The notes under the pieces were generated by a model that was given only the letters and a program-made list of their open reading frames with translations, did no database searches and was not told where the DNA came from. The position numbers were made by a program, and so were the translations under genes. From assembly GCA_030531025.1 (NCBI GenBank), contig JAUMTV010000003.1, positions 8,801-72,800 on the forward strand: a stretch of 64,000 nucleotides of DNA, given 5' to 3'. Source of the DNA: Turicibacter sp. Lineage in GTDB: Bacteria; Bacillota; Bacilli; MOL361; Turicibacteraceae. This document shows positions 52,523 to 61,394 of this stretch, one piece after another (within the stretch, counting starts at the first letter, position 1; every line of letters begins with the position of its first letter).

Positions 52523-54706
52523 TTAATCAACTTTTTTCAAGTGAAATTCAAACGCATGAAAATCATTTTTAACTAATGGAATAGATAATCCAACATTCAT
52601 TAGTTCATCTCCACCATAAATTTTATTCGTATTGACTTCATAATAATCAAAATCTGAGTTTAAATAATTCAACTTAAATAAGCAATGACTCTTTATAGGA
52701 TCATAGAACTTTTGGAAAATGACAACTACAGCTTCCGTCTTTTCTGAATTAATTGTTGACCACATAACATAATTATCATTTGGAACATCGTGTCTAAAAA
52801 AGTCTCCATTTTGTATCAATTTTCTGTATTTTTTGATTTCCCTGATTTGATTAGCTATTTCTGTTATTTCATCAACTTGACATTTTGATAAATCTAACTC
52901 ATACCCTATGTTAAATAAACGTGCGACTTGATATCTTGTATTCATTGGCGTTATTCTTCCCGTTTGATGATTAGGTGTAACGCTTATGTGTGCACCCATC
53001 GTAACAGGTGGATATAATAAACTATACCCAGATTGAATAGTCATACGATCAAATGCATCAGTATTATCGCTAGTCCAAATTTGAGGAGTATAATACAACA
53101 TACCTGGGTCAAAACGAGCACCACCACTTGAGCAACCCTCAAATAATACATTAGGATATGCTGAAGTAATCGTATCTAGTACATGATACAGCCCTAATAC
53201 ATAACGATGCCAAATTTCACCCTTTTTATCAACTTCTAAAGTTAGAGAATTAACATCTGTCAATGGTCTATTCATATCCCATTTCACGTACTCAATTCTC
53301 CCATCTTTTAAGTATTCGTGAAATACATCAATGATATATTGTTGTACGTCTTTTCTAGATAGATCTAGTACATACTGATTTCTTCCTTCAATCATAGAAT
53401 AACCTGGAATCTGTAATGCCCAATCTGGGTGTTGAACATATAGATTACTATTTTTTGAAATCATTTCTGGTTCAAACCACAACCCAAATTTTAATCCTTT
53501 TTCATGAATGGTATCAGCAACTTTACTAATTCCTCCTGGTAATTTATTCTCATTACATACCCAGTCTCCCATAGATGATTTACTATCGTTTGATCGACGG
53601 AACCAACCATCATCTAAAACAAATAACTCTATTCCCAATTCCTGTGCGATACTTGATTGTTCATCAATCTTCTCATGAGTAACATCATAATACATTGATT
53701 CCCAAGAATTTAATAATATAGGACGCTCTTGATTGATAAATCTTTGTGGAACTAAGTTGTTTTTGTATAATTTATGAAAATTATAACTCATTCCATTTAG
53801 TCCTTCAGCACTATAATTTAAAACAACTTCAGGTGTTTCAAAAGTTTCACCACACTCTAATAACCACCTAAAATTAGTTGGATTTAATCCCATTTGCGCT
53901 CTTACATTACCAAACTGATCTTTTTCTACCTCTCCTAAGAAACATCCACTGTAAATAAAATGAAATGCAAATACCTCACCTACTTCTTGACATGTATCAG
54001 GAGATAGTAAGGCAAAGAATGGCTGATGTTGAGGACTACTAGCACCTCGAGCACTTTCAATCTTTTGTATTCCTCTGTGGAGTGGGAAGCGATTAATATT
54101 CGCTTCCCTCGTATGTGTTCCATACAATGATAGAAAATCATACTCTTTTGGAGGTAGTTCTAAAGATAAACTTTTTGCGTTAATTATCGAAACCTTATGT
54201 TCTCCAAAATTTTCTATCTTTTGATTTCTAACAATAATTCCTAAATCATTAAATATTGTGTAGTACATATAGACTCTAACTTTAGCAGTATCATCTTCAC
54301 AAATAACTTCTAAAGTTTCTGTCTCTCCATTTTTTGAAAATGTACTCGGTAATCCTTTTATCTCAGGCTTTTCTTTTAAGATTCTCCATTCTTTAAATGT
54401 TAAATTAATCATATCTATTCCATTATCTTGAATAATCGATATGGCAGGTATCCTAAAATCTCCATGTGCTCTTGATGGATATTCAAATGGAAAATTATCA
54501 AAAGATAAGTTTTCAACACTACTTACATGTTGTGTGTTATAACTTCGTTTATAATATTGAAATGAATTAGTCTCTCGATATTCCCTAATTGATTTTCCAA
54601 AATATCTATTAACCAAATACTTATTATCAATAACTTCAAGAATATAGCTGATATAATCATTTTTTATATGTGCGACTAAACCATTTTTTTGAAAATGAAT
54701 TCCCAT
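52523..54706 (-). CDS. Alpha-galactosidase, GH36
   Basis: A 727-residue protein, full family length. LFVLDDGWF, YVKWDMNRPL with nucleophile Asp477 and TSDNTDAFDR with acid/base Asp547; FEGCSSGGARFDPGM is the family signature before it. It removes alpha-1,6-galactose from raffinose, melibiose and stachyose in the cytoplasm (no signal peptide). GGAGAG lies in the last codons of the PTS gene eight bases upstream, so translation is coupled. It works with the PTS and GH32 enzymes next to it. Confidence 0.92.
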   Translation of the reverse strand: MGIHFQKNGLVAHIKNDYISYILEVIDNKYLVNRYFGKSIREYRETNSFQYYKRSYNTQHVSSVENLSFDNFPFEYPSRAHGDFRIPAISIIQDNGIDMINLTFKEWRILKEKPEIKGLPSTFSKNGETETLEVICEDDTAKVRVYMYYTIFNDLGIIVRNQKIENFGEHKVSIINAKSLSLELPPKEYDFLSLYGTHTREANINRFPLHRGIQKIESARGASSPQHQPFFALLSPDTCQEVGEVFAFHFIYSGCFLGEVEKDQFGNVRAQMGLNPTNFRWLLECGETFETPEVVLNYSAEGLNGMSYNFHKLYKNNLVPQRFINQERPILLNSWESMYYDVTHEKIDEQSSIAQELGIELFVLDDGWFRRSNDSKSSMGDWVCNENKLPGGISKVADTIHEKGLKFGLWFEPEMISKNSNLYVQHPDWALQIPGYSMIEGRNQYVLDLSRKDVQQYIIDVFHEYLKDGRIEYVKWDMNRPLTDVNSLTLEVDKKGEIWHRYVLGLYHVLDTITSAYPNVLFEGCSSGGARFDPGMLYYTPQIWTSDNTDAFDRMTIQSGYSLLYPPVTMGAHISVTPNHQTGRITPMNTRYQVARLFNIGYELDLSKCQVDEITEIANQIREIKKYRKLIQNGDFFRHDVPNDNYVMWSTINSEKTEAVVVIFQKFYDPIKSHCLFKLNYLNSDFDYYEVNTNKIYGGDELMNVGLSIPLVKNDFHAFEFHLKKVD

Positions 54707-54714
54707 CTATTCGT

Positions 54715-56100
54715 TTACTCTCCTTCTTTTTTAAATCCAACAAAATAAGTTAATACAAATGCAACTCCAAAAGCAACACAATTTACTAATATATACATTG
54801 GTAATTGTGAATTTAAATATAATAGCATCCCAGGAATTCCCGTGATTGACATACCAGTAGCTTTTAATTGGAAAAGTGAAGCTAAAAATCCACCTACTCC
54901 ACCACCTATCATAGCCATGATAAATGGTTTAACATATTTTAAATTAACTCCAAAAACTGCTGGTTCTGTAATTCCTAAAAGTGCTGAGAAGCAAGATGGA
55001 TAAGCAATTTGTTTCGTTTTTGAAGAAATAGACTTCAATCCTACCGCTAGTACTGCACCACCTTGTGCAAAATTCCCACATGATCCAATTGGATTTAAAT
55101 AATTCCAACCATCTTGTGATAACATACTAATTTCTAAAAAGTTTAAAATATGGTGTACACCAAATATTCCTGTTAATTGACCAAAACTTCCATAAATTAG
55201 TCCCCCTATACCAAATGGTAAAAGTAACAGTTTTTCTACAATGTTAAGTACTCCAAATTCAACATAATGAAGAATTGGACCAAAAACAAATAAAGCAAGG
55301 ACAATTCCAACTAGTAATGTTAAAAAAGGCGTAACAATTAAATCAATTGCATCTGGAATACGTTTACGAATCCATTTTTCAACCTTAACAGCAACTAATC
55401 CAGTAAAGAAAGCAGGTAAAACTGATCCTTGATAACCAGATACTTTAATAAAATTAAAGAAGACTAATGGTTCGGTTACCTGTTGTCCAACCTCATATGC
55501 GTTAGGAAGACTTGGATTCACTAACATTAAACCTAATACAATACCAATAACTGGACTTCCCCCAAAACTCTTGAAGGTTGACCAACAAATTAATGCTGGT
55601 AAAAATGAAAACGCAGTATCTGTTAATACTTGAGTAAAAGTTAATAACTGTGCTGGAATACTTTCTGATGTCAGTCCGAATATATTCAAAACAGCTTCTT
55701 GTGTTAATAATCCTCTCAGTCCCATAAATAATCCTGTCGCTACAAGAACAGGAATAATCGGTACAAAAACATCCGCAAACATTCTTATTGCTCTTTGAAA
55801 GACATTACCGTATGTTTCTGTTTTGTGACTTCTTTCATCATTTTGTTCTATTTCTCCGATTTCTTCCACAACTTCATTAAATACTCTATTTACTAAGCCA
55901 GTTCCTAAAATAATTTGATACTGACCTGCATTAAAAAAAGACCCTTTAACCTTATCTAATGCCTCTATTCCTTGTGTATCAATTTGTTCTTTATTACCAA
56001 CAACTATTCTCAATCTAGTTGCACAGTGTTGGACTGATACAATGTTTTCTTTACCACCAATGCCATTAATAATTTTCTTTGCTAACCCCTTATCACTCAC
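54715..56100 (-). CDS. PTS sucrose-family EIIBC transporter
   Basis: A 461-residue protein. The EIIB domain at residues 1-85 has the phosphorylated Cys26 in VQHCATRLR. The EIIC domain of about ten membrane segments covers 105-455 (GLRGLLTQEAVLN, FGVHHILNFLEIS, GITEPAVFGVNL). There is no EIIA domain, so it must borrow a general glucose-type EIIA from the chromosome. GTG start after GGAGG located in the end of the GH32 gene. Family members take up sucrose, trehalose or beta-glucosides; here sucrose, or an alpha-galactosyl sucrose, is likely from context. Confidence 0.88.
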   Translation of the reverse strand: MSDKGLAKKIINGIGGKENIVSVQHCATRLRIVVGNKEQIDTQGIEALDKVKGSFFNAGQYQIILGTGLVNRVFNEVVEEIGEIEQNDERSHKTETYGNVFQRAIRMFADVFVPIIPVLVATGLFMGLRGLLTQEAVLNIFGLTSESIPAQLLTFTQVLTDTAFSFLPALICWSTFKSFGGSPVIGIVLGLMLVNPSLPNAYEVGQQVTEPLVFFNFIKVSGYQGSVLPAFFTGLVAVKVEKWIRKRIPDAIDLIVTPFLTLLVGIVLALFVFGPILHYVEFGVLNIVEKLLLLPFGIGGLIYGSFGQLTGIFGVHHILNFLEISMLSQDGWNYLNPIGSCGNFAQGGAVLAVGLKSISSKTKQIAYPSCFSALLGITEPAVFGVNLKYVKPFIMAMIGGGVGGFLASLFQLKATGMSITGIPGMLLYLNSQLPMYILVNCVAFGVAFVLTYFVGFKKEGE

Positions 56101-56102
56101 TA

Positions 56103-57479
56103 CTATAATCCTCCATTCATTTCTAAGGCTTCAACCTTATTTGCCTTAATTTTAGTTAATGAATTAATTCCATCTATTGATATCTCCAATTTATTAGTTA
56201 ATGGATATATTCTTGAAGACATAGAAATTTCACCTTTATTAATAAACATCTCTATACTTGAATTATCAATCCATACTTCTATTTCAGAAAGAGTTATCTG
56301 CTCATATACTCTATGTGTGTATTCATTAGTAACCCAATCTTTTCTTGATATTTTAATCAGTTTCTTATATTTATCATAATTAAAAATAAATTCATTATGG
56401 AAAAAGTTAATATTCATACAATTCTCAACATTTAATTGTTCTAAATTTAAATACACTGCTCTCTCTGTAGGATAAATCACAATAGTTTCATCCTTCAATT
56501 CCATCGATAATTCATCGGCTAATAATTCATACATCTCTGTAATTGGTTTTTGATACAAAATACCATCAATAACCCTTACCTCTCTAGGCATGGTCATGCA
56601 ATGTAGGGTTCTTTCATTCTTGGAAAATTCCTCTTCTTGCTGCCCATTCATATTAGACATCCATGCAATAATTAACCTTCTACCATTTTCATCTTCAAAT
56701 GTCTGCGGAGCATAGTAATCAAATCCGTAATCAAGTAATTTAAAATGAGTATCTAAATCTTCCGAATTAGTTAGATCATCTAATTCACTAAAATGTCCTA
56801 TTTTATAAGCTGCAAAACTAAAAATACTTGTATCATGCTCATTATCTCGTTTTTGAGGGCAGAATATTAAAACATCTGTTTCATCAATGCTAAATAAATC
56901 AGGGCATTCAATCATTTGGTACAAATTAGATGATGCTATTTTCCCTACATAGCTCCATTTAACCCCATCAAGTGAGTGGCAAAGTGCAATTGCGCCACAT
57001 CCATTTAATAATTGAGCACCAACTAACATAGAATAAGAACCATCTTTTCTACGGAATACTTTTGGATCTCTAAAATGTTCAGTATATTCCTTTGGAGTAG
57101 TCAAGATAGGACCTTTTTTTATATATCTTCTACCATCCTTAGAAACAGCTAAACACTGATAGCTCTTTCTCTTACCGTCATATTTTGTATTCCCTGTGTA
57201 AAATAAACATAATTCATTGTTCATTTCATATCCACTACCTGAATATACACCATGACAATCATAATCTTGATCCGGTAATAAGGCGCTACCTATAAAGTTC
57301 CATGAAATCATATTTCTAGAAGTAAATAATCCCCATTCTTTATACGAATGATTTAATCCAAATCTATTCCATTGAAAAAATACATAGTACATTCCATTAA
57401 AATAAATTAAACCATTAGGATCATTCATTAAACCTTTATAAGGCTCTAAATGATAACTTTGTTTTTTACTAATATAAAT
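56103..57479 (-). CDS. Sucrose-6-phosphate hydrolase, GH32, apparent ATT start
   Basis: Catalytic MNDPNGL with the nucleophile Asp, FRDPKVF as the transition-state motif and MIECPDLF with the acid/base Glu; a five-blade propeller plus a C-terminal beta sandwich. The first ATG (57428) would begin right at the nucleophile motif. The frame continues upstream with homologous residues (SKKQSYHLEPYKG, as in other GH32 enzymes) to 57485. No ATG, GTG or TTG exists there, but ATT at 57479 lies six bases after GGGTGA. I therefore place the start at ATT. It splits sucrose-6-phosphate into glucose-6-phosphate and fructose. First gene of the operon. Confidence 0.8.
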   Translation of the reverse strand: MYISKKQSYHLEPYKGLMNDPNGLIYFNGMYYVFFQWNRFGLNHSYKEWGLFTSRNMISWNFIGSALLPDQDYDCHGVYSGSGYEMNNELCLFYTGNTKYDGKRKSYQCLAVSKDGRRYIKKGPILTTPKEYTEHFRDPKVFRRKDGSYSMLVGAQLLNGCGAIALCHSLDGVKWSYVGKIASSNLYQMIECPDLFSIDETDVLIFCPQKRDNEHDTSIFSFAAYKIGHFSELDDLTNSEDLDTHFKLLDYGFDYYAPQTFEDENGRRLIIAWMSNMNGQQEEEFSKNERTLHCMTMPREVRVIDGILYQKPITEMYELLADELSMELKDETIVIYPTERAVYLNLEQLNVENCMNINFFHNEFIFNYDKYKKLIKISRKDWVTNEYTHRVYEQITLSEIEVWIDNSSIEMFINKGEISMSSRIYPLTNKLEISIDGINSLTKIKANKVEALEMNGGL

Positions 57480-57495
57480 ATCAAATCACCCTTTC

Positions 57496-57515
57496 TGAAA
57501 ACTCGAGCGCTTTCA
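57496..57515. promoter_or_regulatory. Near-palindromic operator of the raffinose operon
   Basis: TGAAAACTCGAGCGCTTTCA, near-palindromic around CTCGAG, 16 bases upstream of the proposed GH32 start. Resembles a catabolite-responsive element but is longer than the CcpA consensus. It could be a CcpA or a pathway-specific site. Confidence 0.5.
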
Positions 57516-57636
57516 ACTACTATTTAAAGCTATTTCACACTCGAATTCTATGGTTTTTAAAAATATATATATGGAAAAAACTAACCTTTATATACTTTTT
57601 CATTTCAGCTTCTTTTTTTTATGTTAATATTAAGTC

Positions 57637-58464
57637 ATGAAAGAATATAAAGAAACTAACCATAACTTAATATTTAAATCACTATCCGACCTTGCCTTTT
57701 ATTGTGCTGGTTTCGAAGAGTGTAAACCGAATCAAAATTACGGACCTATATGCAGATCTTATCAACTTATTCACTTCATTTTAAATGGCAAAGGTAAATT
57801 ACATATTAATGATCATATATTTGAGGTTTCTAAAGGCGATGCATTTATTATCCCTTCAAATAAAGTGGCATTTTATGAAGCAGATTCTAATGATCCTTGG
57901 AGTTATGTTTGGATTGGTTTCCTAGGAATTAATTCTCAAACGTATACTTATCAATTAATGAATGCAAATCATGAAATTTATGTTTTACAAAATATTGATA
58001 TCGATAAATATAAAGAAAAAATATTTGAAATACTAGAATTAAAGGGAACACAAGCAAGTCTTTATTTTAAAGCTAATAGTATACTTTTAGATATTATGTC
58101 TTTACTATATGAAGAGCTAAATCTAAATGAAGAGTTAAAGTCTGAATGCTCACTTGTTGATGAAATTAAGTTTTTTCTAGATATTAATTATCCAGAAAAA
58201 CTAAAATTAACAGATGTTGCTAATACATTTGGAATACATCCAAACTATCTTTCAAGGATTTTTAATGAAAAATATGGGATATCTCCTAAACAATATGTTA
58301 CTGATTTAAAATTAAAAAAGGCTTGTAAGTTATTATCCACAACAAAATTACCTATTTTCACTATCGCTAACTCCCTTGGATTTGATGATCAGTTATCTTT
58401 TTCCAAAATATTCAAGAAAAAATTTTCGATTTCACCTTCCCAGTATAGGAAAACCCAACAATAA
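57637..58464 (+). CDS. AraC-family regulator of the raffinose operon
   Basis: A 275-residue protein. N-terminal cupin sensor (INDHIFEVSKGDAFIIPSNK at about 50-70) and C-terminal double helix-turn-helix (LTDVANTFGIHPNYLSRIFN, FTIANSLGFDDQLSFSKIFK). It resembles MsmR/RafR-type activators that respond to alpha-galactosides. Divergent from the GH32-PTS-GH36 operon, with the operator between. Confidence 0.85.
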   Translation: MKEYKETNHNLIFKSLSDLAFYCAGFEECKPNQNYGPICRSYQLIHFILNGKGKLHINDHIFEVSKGDAFIIPSNKVAFYEADSNDPWSYVWIGFLGINSQTYTYQLMNANHEIYVLQNIDIDKYKEKIFEILELKGTQASLYFKANSILLDIMSLLYEELNLNEELKSECSLVDEIKFFLDINYPEKLKLTDVANTFGIHPNYLSRIFNEKYGISPKQYVTDLKLKKACKLLSTTKLPIFTIANSLGFDDQLSFSKIFKKKFSISPSQYRKTQQ

Positions 58465-58480
58465 AGGGAATTCTATCTAT

Positions 58481-58514
58481 CGCAATAATTTTATAATTAT
58501 TGCGATTTCTTTTT
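58481..58514 (+). terminator. Terminator after the AraC gene
   Basis: CGCAATAATT/AATTATTGCG perfect arms, U-run. The stretch from here to attachment site D holds no gene. Confidence 0.82.
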
Positions 58515-58724
58515 TCATTAATTACAAATCTATATTTCTCTCTTATTAAAGTGATAATATTTATTAATCTAATATATTAACAAAAAGACTTCGTAATAGT
58601 ATAGTTACATGGACACCATTAAATTACGTATTAAACTAGACTTCCCCATAAAGAGATCACAGATAAAAAAAAGACTTATGCATGTAATTTAATGAGCTAA
58701 TAATCTAGTGAAAAAAATTAAATA

Positions 58725-58760
58725 GACGTGGATACTAACTAGAACGCCCCATCTCCACCA
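58725..58760 (+). other. Attachment site D: cassette 3 / segment 4 junction
   Basis: GACGTGGATACTAACTAGAACG then core CCCCATCTCCACCA (58747-58760). The right arm found at the other sites is missing; AAAAAATTCTCGTGC follows instead. The left end of segment 4 has therefore been lost or replaced. Confidence 0.72.
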
Positions 58761-58856
58761 AAAAATTCTCGTGCATAATAATTCCAAAGGATAAATAAGA
58801 GAACCTACTACAGCTACCTGACTAATCGTTTAATTATTGTGAAATGATATTAAAAA

Positions 58857-58906
58857 TGAGAATGAAATACCCCTGCTTATAGGGGACTCCATTCTCATTT
58901 TTAATT
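58857..58906. terminator. Bidirectional terminator before pepF
   Basis: GAGAATG/CATTCTC outer arms and CCCCTGCTTATAGGGG inner stem, U-runs on both strands. It ends the PepF transcript. Confidence 0.82.
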
Positions 58907-58920
58907 TAACTGTGCTTATC

Positions 58921-60720
58921 TTATATTAATTTTTCTAACATATCGAGCAATTCATCAAATCGTTCAATTGTTGCTTCTAATGGTTTTGGCGTTGTCATAT
59001 CCACTCCAGCATTTTTCAATGTATCAATTGGGTATAAAGATCCTCCTGCTTTTAAGAATCCTTTATATTTTTCAACTGCAACTTCACTATTTTCTAAAAT
59101 CGATTTAGCGAAAGCTGATGCCGCTGCATATCCTGTAGCATACTGGTAAACATAGAAATCACTATAGAAGTGTGGAATTCTTGCCCACTCGATTTGAACC
59201 TCTTCATCTACAACCATCTCAGGCCCAAAATATTTTTTATTTAAATCCAACCAGATCTTATTTAAATCATCAGAAGTCAATGAACCACCACTTTCTAATG
59301 TTTCATGTGTGATCAGTTCAAACTCTGCAAACATTAATTGACGATAGACTGTCGTTCTAATTTGTTCAAGTTCTTGATTAATTAAATATAACTTTTTATT
59401 TTTATCTTGCTCTTTATTGATTAAATCATTAATCAGTAAAATCTCATTTGTTGTCGAAGCTACTTCGGCACAGAACAACGTATAGTTACCATAGATGTAA
59501 GGTTGTTCTTTTCTCGTATAGTATGAGTGAATTGAATGTCCCATCTCATGAGCGAGTGTTGAAACATCATTCAATTCATAATTATAATTTAATAACACAT
59601 AAGGCATCGTATCATAACTTCCCCATGAGTAAGCGCCACTTCTTTTTCCTTTGTTTTCGTAAACATCGACCCATCCTTCTTTAATTCCTTCATCAAAGAT
59701 CCCTAAATATTCTTGACCCAGTGGCTTCAATCCTTCTTTTACTATTTCAACGGCTTCACTGTACTCAATATGTACTTTCGGGATATCAATAACTGGAACA
59801 TATAAATCATACATATGAATTTCATCTAAACCTAATAATTTTTTCTTCAATCCGACATAACGGTGAAGAGATTTTAAGTTGTTATTAATTGTTTGAATGG
59901 CATTTTTATAGACTTCAACCGGAATATCATTTGGTTTTAATGAGGCTTCTAAAGAAGACGCATATTTTCTCGTTTTCGCATAGAAAATAAATGTTTTTAA
60001 GGAACTTGTTAAACTGGTTGCAATCGTATTTTCAAATTTTTTATAGGTACCGAATAATAATTTAAAGGCTTCTTCTCTCACACGTCGATCTTTACTCTTA
60101 ATTAAAGAACTATAATTTCCTTCTGTTAATTCAATTTCATGACCCTTTTCATCTTTAATTTTTCCAAAGGTCATATCGGCATTTGTTAACATGGAGTAAA
60201 TACTCTCAGAAGCCCCTAAGCAGTCTGACGCTGATGCTAATAATTCTTCCATTTCCTTAGACAAGATATGTGGTTTTTCTTTTAGCAACACCTTAAAGAA
60301 CGTATCGTATACCTTCAATTCATCATCTCTTTCTAGCATTTTTTCAATCGTGCCATCTTCAAGTGATAAGATTTCTGGTGTAAAAAAGGCGTTATAACTT
60401 GAAAACTGTGCCATAAATGGATCAATTTTATTGACCAATGTTTGAAACTCTGAGTTTGAGGTATCTTCATGACTCTTCATATGAGCGAAGACGTATAATT
60501 TTTCTAATACTCGATCCAGTTCCTCCTCTACCTTTAAATATGCTTTTAAGTCGGTGATATTTCCAAGGCGCCCTTGAAACTCTTTTAATTTAGGAGCCTT
60601 TTCTTTTAACTGTTGAAAGTCACTCTCCCAAGCTTTTGTACTCGCATAAATCTTATCAATTTTCCATTTTGATTCCTCTTCAATTTCATTTCGTGATTTT
60701 AAACCTATTGTCTGACTCAT
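58921..60720 (-). CDS. pepF: Oligoendopeptidase F (M3 metallopeptidase)
   Basis: A 599-residue protein, full length. Zinc motif HEMGH at 391-395 within STLAHEMGHSIHSY, with the third ligand region (CAEVASTTNEILL) about 25 residues on; the PepF N-terminal helical domain (KAPKLKEFQGRLGN) is present. A cytoplasmic peptidase that cuts 7-17-residue peptides. GGAGG precedes the ATG. PepF is usually chromosomal, and its location between attachment cores next to an ABC exporter is unusual; Lactococcus also has a plasmid copy. A gene-dosage or peptide-nutrition cargo is plausible. Confidence 0.93.
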   Translation of the reverse strand: MSQTIGLKSRNEIEEESKWKIDKIYASTKAWESDFQQLKEKAPKLKEFQGRLGNITDLKAYLKVEEELDRVLEKLYVFAHMKSHEDTSNSEFQTLVNKIDPFMAQFSSYNAFFTPEILSLEDGTIEKMLERDDELKVYDTFFKVLLKEKPHILSKEMEELLASASDCLGASESIYSMLTNADMTFGKIKDEKGHEIELTEGNYSSLIKSKDRRVREEAFKLLFGTYKKFENTIATSLTSSLKTFIFYAKTRKYASSLEASLKPNDIPVEVYKNAIQTINNNLKSLHRYVGLKKKLLGLDEIHMYDLYVPVIDIPKVHIEYSEAVEIVKEGLKPLGQEYLGIFDEGIKEGWVDVYENKGKRSGAYSWGSYDTMPYVLLNYNYELNDVSTLAHEMGHSIHSYYTRKEQPYIYGNYTLFCAEVASTTNEILLINDLINKEQDKNKKLYLINQELEQIRTTVYRQLMFAEFELITHETLESGGSLTSDDLNKIWLDLNKKYFGPEMVVDEEVQIEWARIPHFYSDFYVYQYATGYAAASAFAKSILENSEVAVEKYKGFLKAGGSLYPIDTLKNAGVDMTTPKPLEATIERFDELLDMLEKLI

Positions 60721-60910
60721 TTTTTCCTCCTTCTTATCAATCTCGATTGATCATCCTTCTTCTAACATACTTTCATTTTACTACTTTTAGACACTAATCA
60801 TTCATCCTGATGATTTTTTTTATTATATGGAAACAGAAATGTATTTCATCATTCTATAGCAGGCTTAGTTGGCAATTCTTTTTAATACTAAGACAGACTA
60901 TCGTCCAGGG

Positions 60911-61098
60911 GTCACCTACCATGCGAAGCATGTTTCCTCCATTAGTAGGGCTTGGGTCACCTAGCAGTTTTACTTGTAAAACAATCGACCATTACTAGGG
61001 AATGGGGCCCACAGCAGTGAGCATGGCGAACAATCCTCCTTTGCTGGGGTATGGTCACCTAGCGATTATCAAAGATAGTCTAATCCTCCTTTGCTAGG
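60911..61098. repeat. Four tandem ~47-base nested hairpin units
   Basis: Units at 60911-60950, 60956-61000, 61001-61049 and 61053-61098. Typical unit: GTCACCTAGC, an inner hairpin that differs each time (CATGC-GAA-GCATG; GTTTTAC-TT-GTAAAAC; GATTATC-AAA-GATAGTC), then CCTCCTTTGCTAGGG. CCTAGC at the start pairs with GCTAGG at the end, so every unit can fold as a double stem. Sequence identity is in the arms while inner stems vary in base but stay paired. GC-richer than its surroundings; no coding frame. Confidence 0.65.
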
Positions 61099-61394
61099 GC
61101 TTTAAAAGTTTTACGATATGAAAAACTTATCTGGACTTATATATATGATTGACTCAGAAAATAGAAGCTAGCGATTACCGGAATTTTGAACTAATACTTC
61201 TTTTTTAAGAATACTCTTCAATTTTACGTTTACCATTATTTCGGCCATTTCAATATTATCTATTGTATATATGGTCAAATCTTAAATTGTAGCGCCTCCT
61301 CTAATATCCAACATTCTTTTATTAAGTCTCTGGTAACACCTTAACTGAAATGTGTCCATAAAACTATACTAGCACCAAGGTTCATAACTTTTTT
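61099..61394. other. Intergenic with IS-end-like sequence, copy 2
   Basis: 61336-61377 matches 46130-46172 (TATAAAACTATACTAGCACC) and is probably a decayed insertion-sequence end. No gene seen. The 60721-60910 stretch upstream of the hairpin array also holds none. Confidence 0.45.

Larger units (their letters stand above)
51781..58760. mobile_element. Cassette 3, recombinase-less, carbohydrate cargo
   Basis: About 7.0 kb between cores at 51767 and 58747. It contains a broken radC and an alpha-galactosidase/PTS/sucrose hydrolase operon with its AraC regulator. It has no recombinase or helicase, so movement would need the enzymes of cassettes 1 or 2. Confidence 0.65.

Noticed and set aside
57496..57515. 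Definite CcpA cre site
   Set aside because: Partly matches but is longer than the consensus and lacks the CA end in register; reported only as an operator candidate.
60911..61098. CRISPR array or T-box leader
   Set aside because: Units lack constant repeats with variable spacers of fixed length, and there is no T-box sequence or downstream tRNA-regulated gene; nested hairpins fit better.
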